This document shows positions 27,768 through 34,831 of a stretch of DNA of 35,842 nucleotides, in pieces (the stretch's first letter is position 1; each line of letters starts with the position of its first letter). The position numbers and the translations under genes were made by a program. Source of the DNA: a virus; the IMG/VR virus record IMGVR_UViG_3300017764_000025, positions 1 through 35,842 of that record; one strand, written 5' to 3'. The notes beneath the pieces were generated by a model. That model was not told the DNA's origin and made no database searches. It was given only the letters and a program-made list of their open reading frames with translations.

Positions 27768-28371
27768 TTTGTTTTACTTGTCTATCAATTGTTTTACCAT
27801 GAATTAAACAAAATACTTCATCTGTAGGTAAACTTGCTAAAGTTTTATACCCAGTTAAAACTTCATGGACTTTATTTTTCCATTTAATTTTACCATTATT
27901 ACGATAGATACGCATTTGGTTATCTGGGAAGTTGATTCTATTTTTACTATCAACTCTCCATCCCCATTTTTGAATATGTTCTTGGGTAATCCCCTCAACA
28001 GTATTAATTCTAGGGACTAAATAAACATCTACATTATTATCATCTAAAATTTGAGGTAAAATTTCAACCATTTCAGGATCAATTATTTCATCTGCATCTA
28101 TTTGATATATAAATTCTTTAGTACAAGCCTTAGTTAATCTATTCTTCCAATCTGCAAAATGATTATTAAAATTATCCTCTACTAATGTGATTTGATTAGC
28201 ACTACTCAGTTTATGTAAGTATGCTACTAATTCAGTAGTTGGTGTATTTTTAGTTAAATCTAATAATACGACAACTTCATCATCCTTACGGATATTTTGT
28301 GTTAAAAACGTTAATAAACGTTGAATCTCAATGAATTCATTACATACTGTAACTGCATAACTTATTGTCAT
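27745..28371 (-). CDS. GT2-family glycosyltransferase, 208 aa
   Basis: Compact GT-A fold: SYAVTVCNEFIEIQRLLTFL, DDEVVVLLDLTKNTPTTELV, and FIYQIDADEIIDPEMVEILP (87-106) with the metal-binding D92-A-D94. The segment KWKNKVHEVLTG matches the W-x-x-x-VHE motif of WaaE/KdtX-type enzymes that add heptose, glucose or similar to LPS cores and to phage-associated glycans. Acceptor unknown. First gene after the SSB-tip protein gene in the direction of transcription. Confidence 0.85.
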   Translation of the reverse strand: MTISYAVTVCNEFIEIQRLLTFLTQNIRKDDEVVVLLDLTKNTPTTELVAYLHKLSSANQITLVEDNFNNHFADWKNRLTKACTKEFIYQIDADEIIDPEMVEILPQILDDNNVDVYLVPRINTVEGITQEHIQKWGWRVDSKNRINFPDNQMRIYRNNGKIKWKNKVHEVLTGYKTLASLPTDEVFCLIHGKTIDRQVKQNEYYGKL

Positions 28372-28381
28372 ATAACTTTAT

Positions 28382-28630
28382 TTAGAATGGTAAATCATCA
28401 TCATCCTCTGTAGTAGTTGATGAGGTAGATTTATTAAAATTTTCATTTAAAAATTCACGTGGGAATAAATTTACTTCCCCATTATAGAATTTAGTAGAAA
28501 CATATCTCCTCTTAATTGGGATATAGTTAGAATGAGCCATAGCTGCTTTTACAACTTCCCCACCTAATTCTTGGCCTGCGGGTTTACCTAGATAATCAAA
28601 TAAACTTAACATTTCTGTATTTTCTGACAT
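28382..28630 (-). CDS. Small protein with SSB-like acidic tip, 82 aa
   Basis: No OB fold fits in 82 residues, yet the C-terminus is a Ser/Thr linker followed by EDDDDLPF, almost the same as the interaction tip of bacterial SSB (DDDIPF). In SSB this tip recruits PriA, RecO, Exo I, topoisomerase III and others. The N-terminal half (LFDYLGKPAGQELGGEVVKA, then IPIKRRYVSTKFYNGEVNLF) is basic and may bind DNA. First gene behind promoter P10. Whether it recruits or competes for host SSB partners is inference. Confidence 0.75.
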   Translation of the reverse strand: MSENTEMLSLFDYLGKPAGQELGGEVVKAAMAHSNYIPIKRRYVSTKFYNGEVNLFPREFLNENFNKSTSSTTTEDDDDLPF

Positions 28631-28661
28631 AACTTTTTTATTTTTAATTTTTATGATGATA

Positions 28662-28693
28662 TGAATATAAAAAGAGCCCTTACGGGCTCCAAA
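28662..28693 (-). promoter_or_regulatory. Phage promoter P10 (TTTG-N20-TATATTCA)
   Basis: TTTG at 28690-28693, 20 nt, TATATTCA at 28662-28669. The spacer contains a hairpin with a U-run that ends in the -7 box. Drives the SSB-tip protein and the genes down to 22047. Confidence 0.85.
28670..28690 (-). terminator. Terminator hairpin inside promoter P10
   Basis: GAGCCC-GTAA-GGGCTC followed by TTTT on the minus strand: a 6-bp GC stem, 4-nt loop and a short U-run. It directly follows the stop of the zinc-ribbon gene at 28694 and shares its bases with the promoter spacer. This is the best case in the window for a combined terminator and promoter. Confidence 0.75.
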
Positions 28694-29155
28694 TTATTCA
28701 GGTAGAACTTCTATAAAACTTAAGGCTTCCATAAAATCTCTTTCCTCAAAATGTTTTATAGTACTCATATCCATTCTCCATTTGTAAAATTTTCCTTTTT
28801 TACCTGGGATTGGAAATTTTTCTTTTTCATCTTCTGCTACAGGGACTGCTTTTACTGCTGCCCACTTCCATTCTTTGGAATTAGCTCCATCAGCAAATAC
28901 CATTCCTTTTTCTGGTAGGTTAATTGTAGTAGGCATCCATATTTTACCATTATCATCCTCACCCATAAGTTCTTTATGGAGGTTTGGTAAACGTTCAATC
29001 TGTTCTTCAAAAAATTCTTCTCCTTTTTGCATTAAAGTATTACTTTGAAAACCACACCCAAAACATTGGTAGGTTTTTACATTTTCATTAACCTCGTTAA
29101 CAAAACAAGCATCACTCCCACAACGAGAGCATACTTCTAATTTATCACTATTCAT
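28694..29155 (-). CDS. Zinc-ribbon protein, 153 aa
   Basis: N-terminal zinc ribbon: C9-S-R-C12 and C31-F-G-C34. The rest includes GKIWMPTTINLPEKGMVFAD, KEWKWAAVKAVPV and the end SFIEVLPE. Similar proteins occur in T4-like cyanophages near replication genes, with no known role. It is the last gene of the long unit that begins at promoter P11. Confidence 0.8.
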   Translation of the reverse strand: MNSDKLEVCSRCGSDACFVNEVNENVKTYQCFGCGFQSNTLMQKGEEFFEEQIERLPNLHKELMGEDDNGKIWMPTTINLPEKGMVFADGANSKEWKWAAVKAVPVAEDEKEKFPIPGKKGKFYKWRMDMSTIKHFEERDFMEALSFIEVLPE

Positions 29156-29795
29156 TTGTTTCTAATTTTTTTGTTGCTACTATTTGGTATCCTTTATAAT
29201 TTATATCATATAAATCCTTATACATCTCAAAAAACATCAATATTCCTAATTCAGGAGAATTAATAGGATTAGGTTGGTTTGGATCTTTCCACCCAAAATC
29301 ATCAAATATTAATAAACCTCCAGGATTCAACATTTTATGGGAATAATAAGCATCATTAAGAGTATCATCTGATCTATGTGAGGCATCTATATAAATAAAA
29401 TCATATTTATTTCCTTTTTCTTCTAATTGGGGTAATAAAAAACGAGAATTGCCTTTATTGATATTGAAATTAATATTAGGGTAAAAAGAAATATTATGAG
29501 TGAAATTATTATAAATAAAATTTTTATCTTCTTTTAAAATTTGGGAAGTTCTTCCCATCCCTTCTTCTTCTAGGGTACCTCCAAATGTATCTACAATATA
29601 ATAATTAGTATCTTTTTCTAAATATTTACCACATAAAAAACTTGTTGCCCTTCCTTCATAACATCCTATTTCTAAGATATTTTTAATGGATGAGGGGGGT
29701 TTGAGTTTAGTAAATACTTCATCCCATAGAGGAATCATCCCATCAAACCAATTTTCAGTAAATTTTTGGTTGGGGTTATATGTAAAATTACTCAT
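29148..29795 (-). CDS. Class I SAM methyltransferase (Methyltransf_24 type), 215 aa
   Basis: Motif I LEIGCYEGRAT (41-51), acidic end of beta2 in YIVDTFGG (66-73), YDFIYIDASHRSDDTLNDAY (131-150) and MLNPGGLLIFDDFGW (155-169) define a complete Rossmann methyltransferase of the Methyltransf_24/CmcI group, which often methylates hydroxyls of sugars and antibiotics. In the glycan island, sugar O-methylation is likely (inference). The C-terminus KKLETNE is identical to that of the neighbouring glycosyltransferase. Confidence 0.85.
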   Translation of the reverse strand: MSNFTYNPNQKFTENWFDGMIPLWDEVFTKLKPPSSIKNILEIGCYEGRATSFLCGKYLEKDTNYYIVDTFGGTLEEEGMGRTSQILKEDKNFIYNNFTHNISFYPNINFNINKGNSRFLLPQLEEKGNKYDFIYIDASHRSDDTLNDAYYSHKMLNPGGLLIFDDFGWKDPNQPNPINSPELGILMFFEMYKDLYDINYKGYQIVATKKLETNE

Positions 29796-31113
29796 TTGTC
29801 TCTAATTTTTTAAGTTTAGGTAATTCTAATTTTTTAAGTTTAGGTAACTTTAATTCTATTTGTTTAGCTACTTCAGTAAAATAATTAGTGATTATACCTT
29901 CCAATTGATCAACCATATTATCAAAGCTGAATTTAGACCTACTATGGTATCCTTGACGTTTACCTTTTATCTTATAATCTTTATATTTTTCTTTTACTTC
30001 AATTAAAGAATGACCTATATGATTTAAATCAGGACTAAACCACTGAGAACCTTCAATTAATATATCTTTTACTTGGGCTGAAGGGTGGATATCTTTTAAT
30101 TCTCCCCTTAATAAAGTAGTAAAGTTTGGTGATAAGAAATCCATATGACCTGACCATCCTGTAGTAATAATTGGTTTATTTGTTAAACTAAATTCTAATA
30201 ATGGTCTGCCAAATCCTTCCCCTTTAGTTAAGCTAACCATAGCTTTAACTTTTGGATGGTTGTATATTTCATTTACTTCATTATCTGTAAAATCTCCATG
30301 TAATAGATATACTTTAGGTAATTTACTAGATGGGCAAGATTTTTTAATTGAATCTATTTTTCTTTGAATCTCTCTTCTATCCATATAACAACTTCCAGCT
30401 CCACTTGTTTTTAAGATTAATGCTGGTTGGTTAGATTTATTTTTAAAGGTTTCATAGAATGCTTTAACTAATAGACCTACATTCTTTCTATCCTCACCTA
30501 AATCACCTTGCATCCAGTGACCTAAATATAGATAAGCAAAACTTTCATTAATAGAGTCTAATGAATTAAATAATTCAGTATTTTCAAATTCAGATTTTGT
30601 TTCTAGAACTTTATAAGTATCTAAATCAACTCCTTCCATCAATACGTGGATTGGCTTTTCTAATTTTAAAGCCCCAACAATATTTCCTTGTTGATCTTGC
30701 TTATTATATTGAACATCTTGGAATATTTTTTTAGAATGTTCAGATGAAACTAATACTAAATCCATTCTATTACATCCTTCAATCCATTGAGGGGCACAGG
30801 CAGTTGTTTCAATTCCTGCTGTTAAAATAATATTAAATTTTCCTACAGCTTGTGATTCATTTGGAACTGTAATTTGCATCCAATAATCAGGTTGTTCTGT
30901 TAATTGTCCTAAATGGAGATATTCTTTTAAGAACCCCCATTCTTCTTTATGGTCATCAATGAATCCTTGAGGTGTAGCACCCCAACGCTGTGGGATGATT
31001 TTTACATCATATTTATCCATTTGGATAAGGGCTTTAACAACATCTCTACTACGACTTCCATAACCTGCATAACAGTCTATAGGGCAACTTATATAAAATG
31101 TATTTTTACTCAT
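29788..31113 (-). CDS. GT4-family glycosyltransferase, 441 aa
   Basis: GT-B fold. N-terminal domain with SCPIDCYAGYGSRSRDVVKA (9-28); C-terminal donor domain with YLYLGHW, EDRKNVGLLVKAF (207-219), VYLLHGDFTDNEVNEIY and KGEGFGRPLLEFS (297-309), the E-x7-E nucleotide-sugar motif. A retaining transferase that probably extends a surface or virion glycan. The last residues are a tandem repeat of LPKLKKLE (about 424-438), which may be recent and is encoded by a directly repeated DNA segment. Confidence 0.88.
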   Translation of the reverse strand: MSKNTFYISCPIDCYAGYGSRSRDVVKALIQMDKYDVKIIPQRWGATPQGFIDDHKEEWGFLKEYLHLGQLTEQPDYWMQITVPNESQAVGKFNIILTAGIETTACAPQWIEGCNRMDLVLVSSEHSKKIFQDVQYNKQDQQGNIVGALKLEKPIHVLMEGVDLDTYKVLETKSEFENTELFNSLDSINESFAYLYLGHWMQGDLGEDRKNVGLLVKAFYETFKNKSNQPALILKTSGAGSCYMDRREIQRKIDSIKKSCPSSKLPKVYLLHGDFTDNEVNEIYNHPKVKAMVSLTKGEGFGRPLLEFSLTNKPIITTGWSGHMDFLSPNFTTLLRGELKDIHPSAQVKDILIEGSQWFSPDLNHIGHSLIEVKEKYKDYKIKGKRQGYHSRSKFSFDNMVDQLEGIITNYFTEVAKQIELKLPKLKKLELPKLKKLETNE

Positions 31114-31122
31114 ATTTTTATT

Positions 31123-32547
31123 TTAATATTTTAAACTATGTTCTAATTTTCTAGGTTGGAAATCATCATCGGATAAAAATTCAAACTTTTCTCTAGGTTG
31201 CCAAGTTGAAAATAACTCTTCCATACCTTCAATTATATTTTCTCCCATTTTTTCTGCTGTAAATCCAGCTTCATCACTTGTAGCCCATTTATGACCTTCT
31301 AAACCAATTTCTTTTCTTTCTTCAGAAGACATTTTGTATAGGTTATAAATTTGTTCTGCTGCATCCTCAGCACTACATCTATCATCAAAAATATATGGAG
31401 TTGGAACTGATCCTTGGATTGAGATATTTGTTGGGAATACTGGTAGAGCCCACCTTCCATGTTTTTTAAATGTACCTCTATGATTTGATGGTATTTCAGG
31501 AGAGGGTGTAAACCATTTTCCTTCATTGTCTACAAATCTCATTTGATCTTGCATTCCACCTGTTGTGTTGGCTATGATTGGAGTACCGGTAAGTAGAGAT
31601 TCGGTTAGAGCTAATCCCCACCCTTCATTTGAAGTTAATAATATAGTACCATCTGCACTATTATACAAATAACTCATTTGTTCCGTAGATAATTTATTAT
31701 TTGAAAAAACTATACTATCTTCATCTTCCCCAAATAGGTATTCTGTAATAGCAGTCAAATCAGTACCATTTTCATCTATAGGTTGAGTATGTAAAACAAA
31801 TCTAACTTCGTTTCTTTTATTCTTAGGTAATTTATCTAAGAATAACTTCCAAGCAAGTAATGTATCTGGGATTTGTTTTCTTCTAATATTTCTAGAGTTA
31901 AATAATAATACGAAATCTTTATCTTCTCTAATATATTTCTTAAACTTAGTGAATTCTTCTACTTCATCTTTAATAGGTTTAAAGATTGAAGTATCTAACC
32001 CATGAGGGACATATTTAATGACTTTGGACTTAACTTTATCACCCAAAACAATTTTATTAATATTAACTGTTTGTTTTGAAATACCAAATAAAGCATCACA
32101 AGACTCATAATATTCTCTATTATATGCAGGTGCTGGATAATCATCCCATATGTTTAAATAAGCTATTGGGATATCTTTTCTAATTTCATTTTCCATTTGA
32201 AATAACCAAGTAAAATATCTTGGATCTGTAATTAAGAAAATAGCATCGATATTTTCACTCTTAACTACTTGTCTAAGTAAATCAGGATTCCCATAACCAT
32301 CTGTTGGGTATAACATAACACTAGCATCTTCAACCCCTGCTTTATCTGCAGTGTCTTTTGATAAATCTAATCTCTTTCCTTTTTCAGGATGTTTTATTGC
32401 ACCTGCTAATTGAACCCAATTGAATTTATGGCATGTATTTAAAACCATCTCACGTCCAATTTGAGCTACCCCACTATGAACTCTAATATCGTCTGTTAGA
32501 AGAAGAATATTTTTTCTATCTTCTTTTTTGATATAACCTTCCTTCAT
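31123..32547 (-). CDS. GT4-family glycosyltransferase, 474 aa
   Basis: GT-B fold. N-terminal NILLLTDDIRVHSGVAQIGR (13-32), IAYLNIWDDYPAP, YVPHGLDTSIFKPI (179-192), LLFNSRNIRRKQIPDTLLAW (214-233) and the donor motif NEGWGLALTESL (307-318), followed by GTPIIANTTGGMQDQ. These are the hallmarks of family 4 retaining glycosyltransferases. It is the first enzyme of the glycan island, directly downstream of the ribbon-helix-helix gene. Confidence 0.9.
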   Translation of the reverse strand: MKEGYIKKEDRKNILLLTDDIRVHSGVAQIGREMVLNTCHKFNWVQLAGAIKHPEKGKRLDLSKDTADKAGVEDASVMLYPTDGYGNPDLLRQVVKSENIDAIFLITDPRYFTWLFQMENEIRKDIPIAYLNIWDDYPAPAYNREYYESCDALFGISKQTVNINKIVLGDKVKSKVIKYVPHGLDTSIFKPIKDEVEEFTKFKKYIREDKDFVLLFNSRNIRRKQIPDTLLAWKLFLDKLPKNKRNEVRFVLHTQPIDENGTDLTAITEYLFGEDEDSIVFSNNKLSTEQMSYLYNSADGTILLTSNEGWGLALTESLLTGTPIIANTTGGMQDQMRFVDNEGKWFTPSPEIPSNHRGTFKKHGRWALPVFPTNISIQGSVPTPYIFDDRCSAEDAAEQIYNLYKMSSEERKEIGLEGHKWATSDEAGFTAEKMGENIIEGMEELFSTWQPREKFEFLSDDDFQPRKLEHSLKY

Positions 32548-32551
32548 TTAT

Positions 32552-32731
32552 TTAACTATTTATTTCAACATTTACATTGTGAATCATTTTTCTAAATTCA
32601 GGGTCTGTATTGTACAGATGTACTGCCCTCTCAGATAACTTTTGGAAGGTAAATTTATGTTTGATTGTGTTTATTCTAAACTCATCCCACATCCCTTCAT
32701 CGATCTTTACGCTTGTTAGTTTTTTGGCCAT
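32552..32731 (-). CDS. Ribbon-helix-helix DNA-binding protein, 59 aa
   Basis: Short frame MAKKLTSVKIDEGMWDEFRI and further FTFQKLSERAVHLYNTDPEF. A basic beta strand (KLTSVKID) followed by two helices is the ribbon-helix-helix pattern of Arc/ParG-type dimeric regulators. It may regulate the genes next to it. The start follows an AT-rich leader and the stop lies 4 nt before the next start. Confidence 0.75.
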   Translation of the reverse strand: MAKKLTSVKIDEGMWDEFRINTIKHKFTFQKLSERAVHLYNTDPEFRKMIHNVNVEINS

Positions 32732-32761
32732 AATTTATTTAATTTGATATATTTATATAAT

Positions 32762-33718
32762 TTAAGAAAAAGATTTACCCAAGCCACATAATTTTTCATC
32801 CTTAGCATAAGGACAGAAAGAACAGTTCCATTTTCCTGGATTAGATATCATCTCATGTGATTTATATCCTTCTTTATTGAATACTTCTTCAATAAATTCT
32901 TTTAATGATTTGTTAGCTTTACCTAATTTAATCTTCCCTGAAGGGGGAGTAAATGTTTGGATTCTAGATAAGGCTGCAGGAAAATCACTTTCTTTAGGTA
33001 CTTTTCTTTTTACAATGAAGAATTCGATTTCAATATCTTCTAATGGGATATTAAACTGCTCACCAAAAAATCTTTTATATAGTATAAGTTGGGCTTGTTT
33101 GTTTTCATCCTTTTTCTGTTTATCACCCCACGATCTAGTACTTGTTTTAATATCAATAATCTTAAATTTGTTTGTAGGTTCATGATACATTACAACATCT
33201 AAAAATCCTTGATATATAACATTATTATAAAATGGGTGAGGTTTAGCCATTACAGGTATTTCACACCCTACTAAATGCCATCCTCGTTTTGAAAAATACT
33301 TTCCTCTTTTCTTTTTAAAGAAATTAATAATTTCAACCCCATCTTCAAAAAATTCTCTTAATTCTTCAGATGAACTAAAATGTTCATTGTTATTCTTTTT
33401 GTATTGATTTTGATATTCTTTTCTCAACTCATCTTCAAATAATCCTACTGTATCTTCATTATCAGCTGCTACTCCACTTTGATCATACATTACATCTAGA
33501 TAATGTTGAAGTGTTTCATGAAGTGCAGTCCCAAATACCGTATGGATTGTTGATGTAAATTTCTTATGGCCATCTCTATATTGTAAAGACCATCTTTTAT
33601 TACACCCTCTATACATTGAGAGTTGAGAGAAAGAAATACCTTTTTGGAAACTATAATTAATAGGTTCTGGTTGGTAAGACTTTATTTCCTTTACTATTTT
33701 AGGTATTTTCTTAGCCAT
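32762..33718 (-). CDS. PD-(D/E)XK nuclease, RecB/Cas4-like with Fe-S cysteines, 318 aa
   Basis: ISFSQLSMYRGCNKRWSLQY (28-47) and FGTALHETLQHYLD (62-75; H67) open the RecB-type nuclease domain; D174 (YQGFLDVVMY), D189-I-K191 (IIDIKTSTRSW) and the QAQLILYK motif (208-215) complete the active site. C39 together with C299, C302 and C311 (WNCSFCPYAKDEKLC) could bind a 4Fe-4S cluster, as in Cas4 and AddB. It probably processes DNA ends during recombination-dependent replication. No CRISPR repeats are present. I use the ATG at 33718, which overlaps the upstream stop (TAATGGCTAA); a TTG start at 33769 is less likely. Confidence 0.88.
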   Translation of the reverse strand: MAKKIPKIVKEIKSYQPEPINYSFQKGISFSQLSMYRGCNKRWSLQYRDGHKKFTSTIHTVFGTALHETLQHYLDVMYDQSGVAADNEDTVGLFEDELRKEYQNQYKKNNNEHFSSSEELREFFEDGVEIINFFKKKRGKYFSKRGWHLVGCEIPVMAKPHPFYNNVIYQGFLDVVMYHEPTNKFKIIDIKTSTRSWGDKQKKDENKQAQLILYKRFFGEQFNIPLEDIEIEFFIVKRKVPKESDFPAALSRIQTFTPPSGKIKLGKANKSLKEFIEEVFNKEGYKSHEMISNPGKWNCSFCPYAKDEKLCGLGKSFS

Positions 33719-33938
33719 TAATCTGGACTTTAGTTTCTGATTGAGTAGTTTCAAACAAATAGATATCAATCAAATCTTTTGTTTTAGTTAAATCCTCATC
33801 GAAATTGCCTTTATGTCTACATCTAACAATTCTTTTTATAATATCAAATTCATAAGAATTTAAATCCCATTCTTCAGCGAATTTATATAAACTACCATTT
33901 CCTTTATAGTGAGATTGAGTGTTAATTGTCTTACCCAT
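33711..33938 (-). CDS. DUF3310-like protein, 75 aa
   Basis: QSHYKGNGSLYKFAEEW followed by FDIIKRIVRCRHKGNFDEDL and KTKDLIDIYL matches the DUF3310 pattern (HY...W..., then K-R-x-x-R-x-x-x-KG-x-x-x-EDL-x-K). The family is common in phage replication clusters and is sometimes annotated as nucleotide kinase without proof. Start/stop overlap with the gp62-like gene supports a link with replication. Confidence 0.75.
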   Translation of the reverse strand: MGKTINTQSHYKGNGSLYKFAEEWDLNSYEFDIIKRIVRCRHKGNFDEDLTKTKDLIDIYLFETTQSETKVQING

Positions 33939-34366
33939 TATTTTAGCATTTTTTTAATTTCTTTATCATTATATCCCATATTAGATAATATTGATGTTTT
34001 TGATTCTTTACCCAACATTTTGGAATAATCTTTTGCTTCGGATAAACTACATTCAAAGTAATTTGAAAGAGATTCTATCAATTCTTTATTTGATTTATCT
34101 GATTTACCTTTAACATATTTTAACCACAATTTCTTTTTTGGGATAAATTCTTTATAAAAAGAATAGATTTGTTTTTGTTCTGTATAATGAAACTTTTGAG
34201 CCATATTTGCTATTTCAACATAACCATGATATTGAGAAACATATCTGTGAATCATATATGCATTAAAATCTTTCCATGAATCTTCAGAAATATCTGGAAT
34301 GGAAGTTTTATGGGTGGTTATTTCTTCTAACCACCCAAATAAACCTTTTATAGCTTTCTTATCCAT
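33938..34366 (-). CDS. 62: Clamp-loader small subunit, gp62-like, 142 aa
   Basis: Short helical protein with FNAYMIHRYVSQYHGYVEIA, then QIYSFYKEFIPKKKLWLKYV and a C-terminal UBA-like helical segment (LSNMGYNDKEIKKML). The YxxxxxxS...Y...N...YxFYxxxxPKxKxxxKYxK pattern fits the T4 gp62 clamp-loader subunit family, as in cyanophages. It would join the gp44-like ATPase (34832-35743) to load the sliding clamp. Shorter than T4 gp62 (187 aa). Order gp44 then gp62 matches T4, but two small genes lie between. Confidence 0.7.
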   Translation of the reverse strand: MDKKAIKGLFGWLEEITTHKTSIPDISEDSWKDFNAYMIHRYVSQYHGYVEIANMAQKFHYTEQKQIYSFYKEFIPKKKLWLKYVKGKSDKSNKELIESLSNYFECSLSEAKDYSKMLGKESKTSILSNMGYNDKEIKKMLK

Positions 34367-34511
34367 TAATTGGTGTATATGTTAAAATTTGAATTCCAGA
34401 ATATCTAGATTCTAATTTTAGTTTAGCATATTGCCAAGATGAACCTTCAACGGTTTCGGTTAATGGATAGCTTGATGAATCTGTTTTGAATGTAACTTTG
34501 TACTTTTGCAT
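34359..34511 (-). CDS. Hypothetical protein, 50 aa
   Basis: Frame MQKYKVTFKTDSSSYPLTET to TYTPING; beta-rich with a helix SSWQYAKLKLESRYSGIQIL. Its stop codon overlaps the start of the gp62-like gene (ATGGATAA), so it is translated in the same chain. A small dsRBD-like or ferredoxin-like half fold is conceivable; no family recognised. Confidence 0.75.
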   Translation of the reverse strand: MQKYKVTFKTDSSSYPLTETVEGSSWQYAKLKLESRYSGIQILTYTPING

Positions 34512-34527
34512 AACTACTTTGTTTAAA

Positions 34528-34776
34528 TTACTTAATTAAAAAATCTTTATATTCTTCTCTCAATTCCTTAGGAATTGTTCCTTCTAGAATCTTACCAGTT
34601 TGAGGATCGTAAAATACTGGAATAGGTAAAATACTATTCTCTTCACTACCTACTACAAACTTTGAAACTTCCCTCAAGAGCATTCCTTGTTGGAATATTA
34701 CATTTCCTTCTTCTGTTTCTACACCTGTTGTAGCTTTTAAATCAATGTTTAAATTCATTTGTTGTTGATCTTGCAT
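34528..34776 (-). CDS. Hypothetical protein, 82 aa
   Basis: Begins MQDQQQMNLNIDLKATTGVE, then FQQGMLLREVSKFVVGSEEN and PIPVFYDPQTGKILEGTIPK. First gene after promoter P11, between the two clamp-loader genes. It resembles conserved phage proteins of unknown role found near replication genes. Function unknown. Confidence 0.8.
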   Translation of the reverse strand: MQDQQQMNLNIDLKATTGVETEEGNVIFQQGMLLREVSKFVVGSEENSILPIPVFYDPQTGKILEGTIPKELREEYKDFLIK

Positions 34777-34798
34777 AATTTTAATTTTGTTTTATATC

Positions 34799-34830
34799 CG
34801 AATATACAAAAGGATTTTAAGATATCCAAA
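34799..34830 (-). promoter_or_regulatory. Phage promoter P11 (TTTG-N20-TATATTCG)
   Basis: TTTG at 34827-34830, 20 nt, TATATTCG at 34799-34806. A weak hairpin (GGAT...ATCC followed by TTTT) lies in the spacer. Starts the replication/glycan transcription unit that runs to the P10 hairpin at 28670. Confidence 0.85.
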
Positions 34831-34831
34831 T

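Noticed and set aside
28382-28630. Annotation as single-strand DNA-binding protein
   Set aside because: The acidic tip alone does not make an SSB. With 82 residues and no OB-like strand pattern I only describe the tip.
32762-33718. Cas4-like nuclease as sign of a CRISPR system
   Set aside because: No repeat-spacer array and no other Cas-like protein is visible. The context is replication.
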